From positions 28,617 to 92,616 of the forward strand of contig JACRNC010000017.1 of the NCBI GenBank assembly GCA_016219375.1: DNA of 64,000 nucleotides, written 5' to 3'. Under the pieces are notes generated by a model. The model was given only the letters and a program-made list of their open reading frames with translations. It ran no database searches and was not told the origin of the DNA. How positions within the stretch are numbered: the stretch's first letter is position 1; every line of letters begins with the position of its first letter. The translations under genes were made by a program, and so were the position numbers. The DNA comes from Burkholderiales bacterium. GTDB taxonomy: Bacteria > Pseudomonadota > Gammaproteobacteria > Burkholderiales > Burkholderiaceae_C. Below are positions 54,257 through 63,760 of this stretch, piece after piece.

Positions 54257-55813
54257 ATGAAATATCGAGACCTGCGGGACTTCATCGCCGGGCTGGAGCA
54301 GGCCGGCGAGCTGCGCCGCGTGAGCGATGCGGTGTCTCCCCGCCTGGAGATGACCGCCTTGTGCGACCGGGTGCTGCGTGCCGGCGGGCCGGCCCTGCTG
54401 TTCGAGCGGCCGACCGGCCACGCCATGCCGGTGCTGGCCAACCTGTTCGGCACCCCGGATCGGGTGGCGCGCGGCATGGGCGCCCAGTCGGTGAGCGAGC
54501 TGCGCGGCATCGGCCAGCTGCTGGCTACGCTCAAGGAGCCGCAGCCGCCACGGGGCCTGAAGGACGCCGGCGAGCTGCTGCAGATGGCGCGCGCGCTGTG
54601 GGACATGAAGCCCGCACGCGTGCGCTCGGCGGCTTGCCAGCAGGAAGAGCTGCGTGGCAGCGACATGGACCTGGGCCGGCTGCCGGTCCAGTGGTGCTGG
54701 CCAGACGACGCCGGCCCGCTGATCACCTGGGGCCTGGTCGTCACCCGCGGCCCGCAGGGCGTGGCCCAGCCCAGGCGGCGGCAGAACCTGGGTATATATA
54801 GACAGCAGGTGATCGGACCGCGGCAGCTGATCATGCGCTGGCTGGCCCACCGGGGCGGGGCGCTGGACTTCCGCGAGTTCGCCCTGGCCAACCCGGGCCG
54901 GCCCTTCCCGATCGCCGTGGCGCTGGGGGCGGACCCGGCGACCATCCTGGGCGCGGTGACCCCGGTGCCCGACACGCTGTCCGAATACCAGTTCGCCGGC
55001 CTGCTGCGCGGCAGCCGCACCGAGGTGGCGGACTGCGAAGTGGGCGAGCCGGGCGCACCGCTGCAGGTGCCCGCCAGCGCCGAGATCGTGCTGGAGGGCC
55101 ACATCCCGACTGCCGAGCCGGGCTACAGCGGCACCAGCGCAGCCGGCGTGCCGCTCAAGGAGAAAGGCGGCTACCTGCACGCGCTGGAAGGGCCGTTCGG
55201 CGACCACACCGGCTACTACAACGAGCAGGACTGGTTCCCGGTGTTCCAGGTCGAGCGGCTGACCCAGCGGCGCGACCCGATCTATCACTCCACCTATACC
55301 GGCAAGCCGCCGGACGAGCCGGCGGTGCTGGGCGTGGCGCTCAACGAGGTCTTCGTGCCGATCCTGCAAAAGCAGTTTCCGGAGATCGTGGACTTCTACC
55401 TGCCGCCGGAGGGCTGCAGCTACCGCATGGCGTTGATCAGCATGCGCAAGGCCTACCCGGGCCATGCCAAGCGGCTGATGTTCGGCCTGTGGAGTTTTCT
55501 GCGCCAGTTCATGTACACCAAGTTCATCGTGGTGCTGGACGACGACGTGGACATCCGCAGCTGGCAGGAGGTGATGTGGGCCATCACCACCCGCATGGAT
55601 CCGGCGCGCGACACGACGCTGGTGGAGAACACGCCGATCGACTACCTGGACTTCGCCTCGCCGGTGTCCGGCCTGGGCGGCAAGATGGGGCTGGACGCCA
55701 CCAACAAGTGGCCCGGCGAGACCGACCGCGAATGGGGGCGCACGATCACCATGCCGCAGGAGGTGTCCGACCGGGTGGAAAGCGTCTTCCGCGCCGTGAT
55801 GGCCGGGCGCTGA
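54257..55813 (+). CDS. ubiD: UbiD family decarboxylase
   Basis: 518 residues from ATG 54257; a TTG six bases upstream is possible. UbiD signatures: [21 protein letters not shown] start, [48 protein letters not shown] (prFMN and metal site area) and [20 protein letters not shown]. 4-hydroxy-3-polyprenylbenzoate decarboxylase of ubiquinone synthesis, using prenylated FMN from UbiX (not in window). The region just upstream (54190-54256) is AT-enriched, suiting a promoter. Confidence 0.96.
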   Translation: MKYRDLRDFIAGLEQAGELRRVSDAVSPRLEMTALCDRVLRAGGPALLFERPTGHAMPVLANLFGTPDRVARGMGAQSVSELRGIGQLLATLKEPQPPRGLKDAGELLQMARALWDMKPARVRSAACQQEELRGSDMDLGRLPVQWCWPDDAGPLITWGLVVTRGPQGVAQPRRRQNLGIYRQQVIGPRQLIMRWLAHRGGALDFREFALANPGRPFPIAVALGADPATILGAVTPVPDTLSEYQFAGLLRGSRTEVADCEVGEPGAPLQVPASAEIVLEGHIPTAEPGYSGTSAAGVPLKEKGGYLHALEGPFGDHTGYYNEQDWFPVFQVERLTQRRDPIYHSTYTGKPPDEPAVLGVALNEVFVPILQKQFPEIVDFYLPPEGCSYRMALISMRKAYPGHAKRLMFGLWSFLRQFMYTKFIVVLDDDVDIRSWQEVMWAITTRMDPARDTTLVENTPIDYLDFASPVSGLGGKMGLDATNKWPGETDREWGRTITMPQEVSDRVESVFRAVMAGR

Positions 55814-55863
55814 AGGCGCTCGCTCCAGGCGCGGGGCGCCGTGCCGCTGCGCCGTCCGCCAAG

Positions 55864-56091
55864 CTGACGAGGCCCGCGCCGTGAGAACTATTCCGGGATG
55901 GGGAGCGGGTTGCCGCTTGCGCGGCGGCGGCGGCGGGCGTACCGTCAAGGCGCCTGTTTGAGCAGGCAAACCCAAAGGGCGCAGTCTCTGCGCACCGGGC
56001 GCCGGTGGACCACTTCCTCCCCGGCACCACAGGTGACTCAAGCGTCACCGCGGCCCCTCCAGCCTCCGGGCGGAGGGGCTTTTCATTTTTC
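55864..56091 (+). ncRNA. candidate structured small RNA or ubiD 3' UTR
   Basis: Intergenic segment between ubiD and the convergent ydcF-like gene with no coding frame. It can form at least four short hairpins: GCCTG/CAGGC (55952-55966), GCGCAG/CTGCGC around 55980, ACCGG/CCGGT near 56000 and GGTGAC/GTCACC (56032-56049), and GGGGAG near 55897 can pair with CTCCCC near 56019 in a longer rod. It ends in a strong terminator. The rod could be a 6S-like RNA, but I cannot confirm the family by eye. Confidence 0.4.
56053..56090 (+). terminator. strong Rho-independent terminator
   Basis: Arms GCCCCTCC (56053-56060) and GGAGGGGC (56072-56079), 11-base loop, then TTTTCATTTTT. Rightward orientation, 240 bases past the ubiD stop, so it ends either a long ubiD 3' UTR or a separate small RNA. 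Confidence 0.85.
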
Positions 56092-56160
56092 AACCCGCCC
56101 TCGCTGCGCCGCTTCGTCGCCCCCGGAGTGCCGGGCGGCAGGCACCCCGGGGCGGCGGCG

Positions 56161-56964
56161 TCAGGCGCGTACCAGCCGGGCGAGCAGCTCGCGCAGCAGG
56201 CCGCGCATGTGCTGGTAGCCGTCTGTCGTCGGCAGCCAATCCAGCGCGGAGAGGTCGCGGGGCGTGAGCGCGCCCATCGGGGCAGGCGTGAAGCGGAGGG
56301 CGGAGCCGGTCGCCGCCTGCTGGAAGTCGCGCAGCGCGCGCGGCATGTGCGAGGCATGCGTGACCAGCACGATCTCCTCGATGCCCGCGCCCTGCAGCAG
56401 GCGCAGGCTGAGCGCTGCATTGCCGCGGGTGTCGCGCGAGTCGCCCTCCAGCCAGCGCAGCGGGCGGCCGTAGACCTCGCGGGCGACGCGGTCGGCGATC
56501 TCGGCCTCGGACGGGCCCTGCTGCTGGCCCCAGCCGTGGCCGCCGGTGAAGGCCAGCGGCAGGCCGGTCTGGCGGCTGAGCCACACGGCATAGCGCAGCC
56601 GCTCGGCCGAGCCCTCGCTCAGATCGGACATGCCGTACTCCGGCGCGCGGGGCACCCGGCCGCCGCCCAGCACCAGGATGACGGTACGCGGGTTCTTCGC
56701 CTGGGCCTGGCTGGCCTGGGCCAGGCGCTGCAGCTCGTCGCCGTAGAGCGCGGGCGGCGGGCGCAGCACCACGTTCTGTACCCAGCGGGCCGCACCCTGC
56801 GTGCTGGAGAGCCAGATGCCGACTGCGCCCAGCAGCACGAAGAACCAGCCCAGCCCGCGCCGCGGCAGGATGAGCCGCGCGCCGATCAGGATGAGCAGCA
56901 GGAAAGGCACCGGCGGCAGCGCCAGCGCGGTGAGGATAGGCTTCCAGGTGGCGAGCTCGGGCAT
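56161..56964 (-). CDS. YdcF/ElyC-type DUF218 membrane protein
   Basis: 267 residues. Two N-terminal hydrophobic helices (about 10-65) followed by a DUF218 domain: VILVLGGGRVPRAPEYGMSDLSEGSAERLRYAVWL, LAFTGGHGWG, the GDSRDTRGNA segment and VLVTHASHMPRA. ElyC-like proteins take part in envelope (undecaprenyl-phosphate/peptidoglycan) homeostasis; the exact reaction is unknown. Divergent from msrA. Confidence 0.88.
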   Translation of the reverse strand: MPELATWKPILTALALPPVPFLLLILIGARLILPRRGLGWFFVLLGAVGIWLSSTQGAARWVQNVVLRPPPALYGDELQRLAQASQAQAKNPRTVILVLGGGRVPRAPEYGMSDLSEGSAERLRYAVWLSRQTGLPLAFTGGHGWGQQQGPSEAEIADRVAREVYGRPLRWLEGDSRDTRGNAALSLRLLQGAGIEEIVLVTHASHMPRALRDFQQAATGSALRFTPAPMGALTPRDLSALDWLPTTDGYQHMRGLLRELLARLVRA

Positions 56965-57066
56965 GCGCGATGTCCTTGCGGGCCGGCGGCGAAGCCTGCC
57001 CTGTCAATAATGGGCCGCAGTGTAGTCAGCCGGGCCCGCGGGCCGGCTTGCAGGAGAGCCCTACCG

Positions 57067-57636
57067 ATGTCCGCCCATCCTTCATCCGGCCGTGCCGATC
57101 TGCAATGGATCACCCTGGGCGGCGGCTGCTTCTGGTGTACCGACGCCGTGTTCAGCCGGCTCGACGGCGTCGATGCCGTGGAGTGCGGCTACGCCAACGG
57201 CCAGGTGGCTGAGCCTAGCTACGAGCAGGTCTGTACCGGCCGCACCGGGTATGCGGAAGTGGTGAAGGTGGGCTTCGATCCCTCGCGCATCGACCTGCGC
57301 ACGGTGCTCAAGGTGTTCTTCGCCACGCACGACCCGACCACGCTCAACCGCCAGGGCGCGGACGTGGGCACGCAGTACCGCTCGGGCATCTATACCCACG
57401 ACGAGGCGCAGCAGCGGGTGGCGCGTGAGGTGATCGACGAGCTGACCCGTGACGGCGTTTTCCCGGCGCCCATCGTCACCGAGGTGCAGCCGCTGGCCGC
57501 CTACTGGCCGGCCGAGCCGGAGCACCAGCGCTACTACTAGCGCCATCCGCACCAGGGCTACTGCGCGTATGTGATCGCGCCCAAGGTGGCCAAGCTGCGC
57601 CAGCAGTACGCCGGCCTGCTGCGGCCGTCGGCCTGA
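57067..57636 (+). pseudogene. msrA: peptide-methionine (S)-S-oxide reductase, interrupted by in-frame TAG
   Basis: ATG 57067 has AGGAG about 9 bases upstream. The frame encodes MsrA with catalytic Cys21 in [19 protein letters not shown] and [23 protein letters not shown], and then meets TAG at 57538-57540 directly after Gln-Arg-Tyr-Tyr. The same frame continues for 32 more sense codons as RHPHQGYCAYVIAPKVAKLRQQY..., the normal MsrA C-terminus (Glu is usual at the TAG position, one base change away), with the resolving-type Cys166. The gene is therefore a 157-residue truncation, a read-through case or a sequencing error. It reduces methionine-S-sulfoxide in the intact form. Confidence 0.85.
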
Positions 57637-57652
57637 GGCGGGCCGCCGCCGG

Positions 57653-58438
57653 TCAGAGCGCGATCTCGGCCCAGACCGGCGCGTGGTCGCTGGGCCGCTC
57701 GGCCTTGCGCGGTGCCTTGTCGATGCTGCAGGCGGTGACCAGCGGCTTGAGCGCGTCGCTGACCAGGATGTGGTCGATGCGCAGGCCCTGGTTCTTGCGG
57801 AAGGCGAGGTTGCGGTAGTCCCACCACGACCAGAGCTTGGGCGGCTGCTCGAAGAGGCGGAAGGCGTCGTGCAGGCCCAGCTGGACCAGCGCCTGGAAGT
57901 GCGCGCGCTCCTCGGGCGTGCAGTGGATCTGGCCCGCCCAGGCGGCCGGGTCGTGCACATCACGGTCCTCGGGGGCGATGTTGAAGTCGCCCATCAGCAC
58001 CAGGCGCGGGTGGCGGGTGAGCTCATCGGCCACCCAGGCGCGCAGCGCGTCCAGCCAGCGCATCTTGTAGGCGAACTTGTCGGTGCCCGGCGCCTGGCCG
58101 TTGGGAAAGTAGGCGCCGATGATGCGCAAGTCCGCCCCCCCGGACGCGGGCAGCGTGGCGGCGATCACCCGGGCCTGCTCGTCGTCGAAGCCCGGGATGT
58201 TCCGCGTGGCGTCCACACAGGCCGCGCCGCGGCTGAGCAGGGCCACGCCGTTGTAGGTGCGCTGGCCGAACCAGTGCGCGTGCCAGCCGGCGGCCTGCAG
58301 CTCGGCCGCCGGGAACTTGTCGTCCGTCAGCTTGGTTTCCTGCAGCACGATGACGTCCGGCTGCTGCTCGGCCAGCCAGGCCAGCAGGTGCGGCAGGCGC
58401 ACGGCAAGCGAGTTGACGTTCCAGGTAGCGAGCTTCAT
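57653..58438 (-). CDS. xth: exodeoxyribonuclease III
   Basis: 261 residues. EEP fold AP endonuclease: MKLATWNVNSLAVRLPHLL, the metal Glu in VLQETKL, YNGVALLSR, GDFNIAPEDRDVHDP, RIDHILVSD and SDHAPVWAEI. Repairs abasic sites and 3' blocks. ATG overlaps the stop of folA (ATGA), so thyA-folA-xth are probably one transcript. Confidence 0.97.
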   Translation of the reverse strand: MKLATWNVNSLAVRLPHLLAWLAEQQPDVIVLQETKLTDDKFPAAELQAAGWHAHWFGQRTYNGVALLSRGAACVDATRNIPGFDDEQARVIAATLPASGGADLRIIGAYFPNGQAPGTDKFAYKMRWLDALRAWVADELTRHPRLVLMGDFNIAPEDRDVHDPAAWAGQIHCTPEERAHFQALVQLGLHDAFRLFEQPPKLWSWWDYRNLAFRKNQGLRIDHILVSDALKPLVTACSIDKAPRKAERPSDHAPVWAEIAL

Positions 58439-58932
58439 GCCTTGCGCCGGCGGTAGGTGACGAAGTGGTAGGCCCAGCCGGCGTCGCTGGTGTGCGACTC
58501 GCGCTCGACCTCATCGAACGCGCTGCGGTCCCAGGCCGGGAAGAAGGTGTCGGCGTCGAAATCGGCGTCGACCTCGGTCAGGAGCAGCTCATCGGCGCGG
58601 GGCAGGGCCTGGGCGTAGAGCTCGCCGCCGCCGATGACGCAGATGGGGCGGTCTGCCGGCTGGGCTTCGGCCGCGGCAGCCAAGGCAGCATCCAGCGACG
58701 CAAAGGACTCCACCCCCTCATGCCGCCAGGCCGGGTTGCGCGTGACCACCAGGTTGCGCCGGCCGGGCAGCGGGCGGCCGATGGAGTCGAAGGTCTTGCG
58801 GCCCATCACGATGGGGTGGCCCAGGGTGACGCGCTTGAAGTGCTGCAGATCGGCGGGCAGTCGCCAGAGCAGGGCGTTGTCCTTGCCGATGGCACCGTTG
58901 CGGGCCACGGCGGCGACGAGGACGAGCTTCAT
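58435..58932 (-). CDS. folA: dihydrofolate reductase
   Basis: 165 residues from ATG 58932. DHFR: LVAAVARNGAIGKDNALLWRLPADLQHFKR, IVMGRKTFDSIGRPLPGRRNLVVTR, VIGGGELYAQALP, LLTEVDADFDADTFFPAW. Regenerates tetrahydrofolate used up by ThyA. Twelve bases after the thyA stop; overlaps xth. Confidence 0.97.
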   Translation of the reverse strand: MKLVLVAAVARNGAIGKDNALLWRLPADLQHFKRVTLGHPIVMGRKTFDSIGRPLPGRRNLVVTRNPAWRHEGVESFASLDAALAAAAEAQPADRPICVIGGGELYAQALPRADELLLTEVDADFDADTFFPAWDRSAFDEVERESHTSDAGWAYHFVTYRRRKA

Positions 58933-58943
58933 CGCGCCCGCGC

Positions 58944-59786
58944 TCACACCGCCACCGGCGCCTTGATGGGCGGATGGCATTGGTAGTCCAGCACCTCGAA
59001 GTCCTCGTACTCGTACTCGAACAGGCTGGCCGGGCGGCGCTTGATGTGGAGCACGGGATACGGGTAGGGCTCGCGCGAGAGCTGCAGCGCGACCTGCTCG
59101 GCATGGTTGCTGTAGATGTGGCAGTCGCCGCCGGTCCAGATGAAGTCGCCCACGTCCAGGTCGCACTGCTGGGCCACCATGTGGGTCAGCAGGGCGTAGC
59201 TGGCGATGTTGAACGGCACGCCCAGGAAGATGTCGGCGCTGCGCTGGTAGAGCTGACAGCTGAGCTTGCCTCGCCCGTTGGGCCCGGGCGCCACGTAGAA
59301 CTGGAAGAAGGCATGGCAGGGCGGCAGCGCCATCTCGCCGATCTGGCCGACGTTCCAGGCGCTGACGATGATGCGGCGCGAGTCGGGGTTGGATTTCAGC
59401 GTGCGCACCACCTCGGCCATCTGGTCGATGTGGCGGCCGTCCGGTGTGGGCCAGGAGCGCCACTGCACGCCGTAGACCGGGCCGAGCTCACCGTCCGGGC
59501 GGGCCCATTCGTCCCAGATGGTGACGCCGCGCTCCTGCAGCCAGCGCACGTTGCTGTCGCCGCGCAGGAACCACAGCAGCTCGACGATGATGGACTTCAG
59601 GTGGACCTTCTTCGTCGTCACCAGCGGGAAGCCCTCGCCCAGGTCGAAGCGCATCTGGTAGCCGAAGACGCTCTTGGTGCCGGTGCCGGTGCGGTCGCCC
59701 TTGAAGACGCCGTGCGCATCGACGTGGCGGACGAAGTCCTCGTACTGGCTGCGCACCGGGCGCGGGGGGAGGGCGGGCTGGGACAT
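58944..59786 (-). CDS. thyA: thymidylate synthase
   Basis: 280 residues from ATG 59786; an upstream start at 59798 is open. [51 protein letters not shown], catalytic Cys157 in [38 protein letters not shown]. Makes dTMP from dUMP and methylene-THF, coupled with folA. Sits just after the two tandem terminators of the OmpA gene. Confidence 0.98.
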   Translation of the reverse strand: MSQPALPPRPVRSQYEDFVRHVDAHGVFKGDRTGTGTKSVFGYQMRFDLGEGFPLVTTKKVHLKSIIVELLWFLRGDSNVRWLQERGVTIWDEWARPDGELGPVYGVQWRSWPTPDGRHIDQMAEVVRTLKSNPDSRRIIVSAWNVGQIGEMALPPCHAFFQFYVAPGPNGRGKLSCQLYQRSADIFLGVPFNIASYALLTHMVAQQCDLDVGDFIWTGGDCHIYSNHAEQVALQLSREPYPYPVLHIKRRPASLFEYEYEDFEVLDYQCHPPIKAPVAV

Positions 59787-59796
59787 CGGCGAGGGC

Positions 59797-59827
59797 AAAA
59801 AAAGCCGCGCCGACAGTTGCCGGACGC
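59797..59827 (-). terminator. tandem terminator copy 2 (distal)
   Basis: On the minus strand a hairpin (GCGTCCGG ... CGGCGCGGC) is followed by seven Ts (plus A-run 59797-59803). It is a near-copy of the adjacent terminator at 59830-59866 and stands between the OmpA-type gene and thyA. Confidence 0.6.
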
Positions 59828-59829
59828 AG

Positions 59830-59866
59830 AAAAAACGAAGCCGCGCCGGTGATGCCGGACGCGGCT
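59830..59866 (-). terminator. Rho-independent terminator after OmpA-type gene
   Basis: Arms AGCCGCG (59839-59845) and CGCGGCT (59860-59866) with inner CCGG/CCGG pairing, followed on the minus strand by TTCG and six Ts. First of two tandem, similar terminators downstream of the OmpA-type lipoprotein gene. Confidence 0.8.
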
Positions 59867-59926
59867 GAGGATTGTAGGAGCCGGGGTGGGCCGGGCAGGC
59901 CCGGGCCCGACCCGGTGGCCGGCCGA

Positions 59927-60628
59927 TCAGCCCTGCTGCTGCGGCTCGCGCAGGAAGATCTCCACGCGGCGGTTCTTGGCCTTGCCTTCGGCGGTGGCGT
60001 TGCTGGCGATGGGCTCGCGCGAGCCGCGGCCGGCGGTCTCGATGCGGCTGCCGGCCACGCCGCGGTCCACCAGGTAGCTGCGCACGCTCTCGGCGCGGCG
60101 CTCGGACAGCGGGTTGTTGACCGCGTCCGAGCCGGTGCTGTCGGTGTGGCCGATCACGCGCACCAGGGTGTTGGGCTGGCTCTTGAGGCCCTGGGCGAAC
60201 TGGTCGAGCACATTGCGCAGCTCGGGCTTGATGTCGGCGCGGTTGGTGTCGAACGACACGTCGCTGGGCACGTTGAGCTTGAGCTCGTTGTTCTCGGTGC
60301 GGGTCACCTCCACACCAGTGCCGGCGGTGGCCCGCTCCATCGCCTGGCGCTGCTCTTCCATGCGGCGCGACCAGACGTTGCCGGCCACCGCGCCGATGGC
60401 GGCACCCACCAGGGCGCCGGTGCCGGCCTTGTTGCCGGTGGCCGCGCCGATGGCCGCACCCGCCAGCGCGCCGGTGGCCGCGCCCACGCCGGTGTTTTGA
60501 CCGGTGGACAGGTTCTCGCAGCCGGCCAGCGCGGCGCTGGCGGCCACCACCAGCAGCACGGCGCGGGCGCCCAGGCGGCGAGCGCGGGTGGGTTGGGTGG
60601 ACGGGGTGGTGAGGGAAGCGGTGTGCAT
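59927..60628 (-). CDS. OmpA-type glycine-zipper lipoprotein
   Basis: 233 residues from ATG 60628, with AAGGAG about 7 bases upstream. Lipoprotein signal with lipobox Leu-Ala-Gly-Cys (Cys37). A glycine-zipper stretch follows ([31 protein letters not shown] area, about 50-83), then an OmpA peptidoglycan-binding domain ([70 protein letters not shown]). Resembles YiaD. Tethers outer membrane to peptidoglycan. Fifty bases after the ABC exporter gene, same direction. Confidence 0.93.
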   Translation of the reverse strand: MHTASLTTPSTQPTRARRLGARAVLLVVAASAALAGCENLSTGQNTGVGAATGALAGAAIGAATGNKAGTGALVGAAIGAVAGNVWSRRMEEQRQAMERATAGTGVEVTRTENNELKLNVPSDVSFDTNRADIKPELRNVLDQFAQGLKSQPNTLVRVIGHTDSTGSDAVNNPLSERRAESVRSYLVDRGVAGSRIETAGRGSREPIASNATAEGKAKNRRVEIFLREPQQQG

Positions 60629-60678
60629 CAAGGGACTCCTTCTTGTGAGGGCCGCTGCGCCGCCGCGGGGCGGTGGGC

Positions 60679-62652
60679 TCAGGCGGCCGGGAAAGACGCG
60701 GGCGAGGGCGCCGGTTGGGGCGCGGAGACCGCGGTGGGCGAGGCGCTGTCGAACTGCGCCGACGCCAGTTGCTGGTACAGGCCGCAGCGGGCCATCAGCT
60801 CGGCATGCGTGCCGACGTCGACGAGCATGCCGTGGTCCAGAACCGCGATCCTGTCGGCATTGATAACGGTTGAGAGTCGGTGGGCGATGACGAGGGTGGT
60901 GCGGCCCTGCATGGCCTGCTCCAGCGCGGCCTGCACGGCGCGCTCGCTCTCGGTGTCCAGTGCGCTGGTGGCTTCGTCCAGCAGCAACAGCGGGGCGTTC
61001 TTGAGGATGGCGCGGGCGATCGAGATGCGCTGGCGCTGCCCGCCCGAGAGGCGCACGCCGCGCTCGCCCAGGAAGGTGTCGTAGCCCTCGGGCAGGGCGC
61101 GCAGGAAGCCGTCGGCATGCGCGGCGCGGGCGGCGGCGATCACCTCGTCGTCCGTGGCGTCCGGGCGGCCGTAGCGGATGTTGTCCATCGCGCTGGCCGA
61201 GAAGATGACGCTGTCCTGCGGCACCAGGCCGATGCGGCTGCGCAGGGTGTCGAGCGCGGCTTCGCGCACGTCCACGCCGTCCACCTCGATGCGGCCCTGC
61301 TGGGCGTCGTAGTAGCGCAGCAGCAGCTGAAAGACCGTGCTCTTGCCCGCGCCGCTGGGGCCCACCAGCGCCACCGTCTCGCCGGGGCGCACCTCGAGGC
61401 TCACGTGCTGCAGCGCGGGTGTCAACGGGCGGGATGGGTAGTGGAAGCCGACGTCGCTCAGGCGCACGCTGGAGCCGCCGGCCACGGCCGGGAGCGCGCG
61501 GGGGCGGGCCGGCTGCTGGATGGGCGAGCGCGCGGACAGCAGCTCCATCAGCCGCTCGGTGGCGGCGGCGGCACGCTGCAGATCGCCCCAGACCTCGGCC
61601 AGCACGGCCACCGAGCCGATCAGGATGATGATGTAGAAGACCGTCTGCCCCAGATGGCCGGCGGTGATGTCGCCGTGGATGACGGCCTGCGTGCCCTGAT
61701 AGAGGCCCCACAGCAGCCCAGCGAAGGTGGCGCTGATGATGAAAGCCACCAGGATGGAGCGGGCGCGGATGCGCTTGACGGCCGTGCCGAAGGTGCGCTC
61801 GGTGGCGGTGGAAAAGCGCTGCGCCTCCAGGCCCTCCTGGGTGTAGCTCTGCACCACCGGGATGGCATTGAGCACCTCGGCGGCGATGGCGCTGGAGTCG
61901 GCCAGGCGGTCCTGGCTGGCGCGCGACAGCCGCCGCACGCGCCGGCCGAAGTACACCGCCGGCAGCACCACCAGCACCAGCAGGCCCAGCACCTGGGTCA
62001 TCACCAGCGGATTGGTCCACACCAGCAGGCCCAGCGCGCCCACGCCCATCACCGTGTTGCGCAGGCCCAGCGACAGGCTGGAGCCGACGACGGTCTGCAC
62101 CAGCGTAGTGTCGGCCGTCAGGCGCGAGAGCACCTCGCCGGTCTGCGTGGTCTCGAAGAACTCCGGGCTCTGGCGCAGCACATGGCTGTAGACGGCGGTG
62201 CGCACGTCGGCCGTGATGCGCTCGCCCAGCCAGGTGACCGCGTAGTAGCGCGAGGCCGAGAACAGCGCCAGCGCCACGCCGGCGCCGAAGAGCATCAGGA
62301 AGTGCTCGCGCAGCGACACCAGCCGCGTGCCGGCGTCCGGCGCGTTGAAGCCCTGGTCGATCAGCTGCCGCAGCGCGGCCGGCACCACCAGCGTGGTCAC
62401 CGCCGCACCGACGAGGAACAGCACGGCCAGGGCGATCTGCAGCCGGTAGGGCCGCAGGAAGGGGCCCAGCCCAGACAGGCCCGCCACCGAGCGCGAGGCG
62501 CGCGCCGCGCCGGCATGGGCGGCAGGCGCGGCAGCCCGTGCGGGCGCACCTGACGCCGTTGGATCGGCAGCCGCACCCGGGGGCACCGCAGCTGATCGCT
62601 CGGATGCGCCGTCGGCGCGGGCGGAGGAAGAAGACGACAGGGGACGGGACAT
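60679..62652 (-). CDS. ABC exporter, fused permease-ATPase
   Basis: 657 residues from ATG 62652, weak site. A 50-residue Ser/Ala-rich N-terminal tail precedes a six-helix transmembrane domain and an ATPase with Walker [11 protein letters not shown]-loop VPQDS, signature LSGGQ, Walker [13 protein letters not shown] and the H-loop His. Type of MsbA-like lipid or drug exporter in Betaproteobacteria; substrate unknown. A single gene implies a homodimer. Confidence 0.93.
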   Translation of the reverse strand: MSRPLSSSSSARADGASERSAAVPPGAAADPTASGAPARAAAPAAHAGAARASRSVAGLSGLGPFLRPYRLQIALAVLFLVGAAVTTLVVPAALRQLIDQGFNAPDAGTRLVSLREHFLMLFGAGVALALFSASRYYAVTWLGERITADVRTAVYSHVLRQSPEFFETTQTGEVLSRLTADTTLVQTVVGSSLSLGLRNTVMGVGALGLLVWTNPLVMTQVLGLLVLVVLPAVYFGRRVRRLSRASQDRLADSSAIAAEVLNAIPVVQSYTQEGLEAQRFSTATERTFGTAVKRIRARSILVAFIISATFAGLLWGLYQGTQAVIHGDITAGHLGQTVFYIIILIGSVAVLAEVWGDLQRAAAATERLMELLSARSPIQQPARPRALPAVAGGSSVRLSDVGFHYPSRPLTPALQHVSLEVRPGETVALVGPSGAGKSTVFQLLLRYYDAQQGRIEVDGVDVREAALDTLRSRIGLVPQDSVIFSASAMDNIRYGRPDATDDEVIAAARAAHADGFLRALPEGYDTFLGERGVRLSGGQRQRISIARAILKNAPLLLLDEATSALDTESERAVQAALEQAMQGRTTLVIAHRLSTVINADRIAVLDHGMLVDVGTHAELMARCGLYQQLASAQFDSASPTAVSAPQPAPSPASFPAA

Positions 62653-63070
62653 GGACAAGGCCGGGCGCAGGTCGGGGACAGCCTGCCGCCTCAAGGGGGG
62701 TTGCGCTGCAGTGTAGGGGTGGGGGTCTGGCGGCGTGGTGCGCAGTCTCGCAGCCGGGGCCCAGGCGGGCCTTGCAGGCGGCCGATCGACGCCTGACGGC
62801 CGGCTCGCTTGCCGGTGCCAGGGACAACCCCAGGCCGCTCGCTTCAATCGTTTACACCTCCTTCGTCCCGCACCCCCCAAGATGAGGGTGTCCGGACGCC
62901 GTCAGGAGATCCGGCAAGACGGGGGCCCGGCGTCCCGCGATGACGCCGCCGCGCAGCCGGCCGCGCCCGGCCCGGCGCGACGACGGCCCCAGCAACGCGT
63001 CCACAGCCGAGCGGCCGCGCAGCGCATCCCGGGCCCTGCCTGCAGCACCGCCCATCCCCGAGGAGCCGAC
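62653..63070. other. divergent intergenic region
   Basis: 418 bases between the divergent ABC exporter and the hypothetical protein gene. A strong Shine-Dalgarno-like AAGGAGG lies on the minus strand near 62856, but no good leftward gene follows it. Otherwise nothing is recognisable; it is GC-rich. Confidence 0.4.
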
Positions 63071-63553
63071 ATGCCATCCAGATTCGCCAAGACCGATGCC
63101 GGGCGCGAGGAGATCCGCCTGGGCCGCCACAAGCTCTCGCGCTCCATGCGCAACCTGCTGCTGCTGGTCGATGAAAGCCGCCCGGCCGAGCAGTGGCTGC
63201 AGCTGGTGCACGGCGCAACCGAAGCCGACCTGCAGCACCTGATGGCCCAGGGGCTGGTCGCCCCGCATGTCGACGCCGCCTCGGCACCCATGCCCTTGTC
63301 CGGCCGCGCGCCGGCCAGTCTGTCCGACGCCCTGGCGCAGCTGAGCTACGACCAGCTCTACACCCTGCTGACCAGCCAGGCGCGCGACCGCCTGGGCCTG
63401 ATCGCCGGCTACCGTTTCGTGCTGGAGGTGGAGAAGGCCGGCGGCGTCGAAGACCTGCGCAAGCTGGCCGAGCGCTTCCTGAACTTGGTCAAGCAGCACC
63501 AGGGCGAAGCCGCGGAGCGGCAGATGCGGGTGGTGCTTTGCATGGCGGCCTGA
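63071..63553 (+). CDS. conserved hypothetical protein
   Basis: 160 residues from ATG 63071, which has AGGAG 5 bases upstream. I do not recognise a named family. The N-terminus (TDAGREEIRLGRHKLSRSMRNLLLLVDESRPAEQWL) suggests a short helix-turn-helix-like segment, and residues 100-160 are helical. No signal peptide or membrane helix. It looks like a Burkholderiales-specific cytoplasmic protein. Its neighbours (ABC exporter, tRNA) give no clue. Confidence 0.8.
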   Translation: MPSRFAKTDAGREEIRLGRHKLSRSMRNLLLLVDESRPAEQWLQLVHGATEADLQHLMAQGLVAPHVDAASAPMPLSGRAPASLSDALAQLSYDQLYTLLTSQARDRLGLIAGYRFVLEVEKAGGVEDLRKLAERFLNLVKQHQGEAAERQMRVVLCMAA

Positions 63554-63587
63554 TGGGCTGGCCATGCGGCGGGCTGGCCGCCAGGGA

Positions 63588-63662
63588 TGGTCCCGCCGAC
63601 AGGAATCGAACCTGTATCTGGCGCTTAGGAGGCGCCCGTTCTATCCATTGAACTACGGCGAG
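63588..63662 (-). tRNA. tRNA-Arg(CCT)
   Basis: 75 bases including an encoded CCA. Acceptor stem CTCGCCG pairs with CGGCGGG (one T-G wobble), D arm GTTC...GAAC, anticodon arm GGCGC-CTCCTAA-GCGCC with anticodon CCT (plus AGG at 63627-63629), T arm ACAGG-TTCGATT-CCTGT. Reads AGG arginine codons, which are rare in this GC-rich genome. Confidence 0.97.
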
Positions 63663-63760
63663 AGTGGCGGGATTGTAGGGAGGGCCGCGGGGCGAGCTGC
63701 CTCAGGCGCCTGCCACGGCGGCGGCTGGGGGCCGATGTTTGCGGATGCGCTGATGCGGCC

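Noticed and set aside
62735..63070. Upstream extension of the 160-residue hypothetical protein
   Set aside because: The frame is open but lacks a start with a ribosome binding site; ATG 63071 has AGGAG at the right distance.
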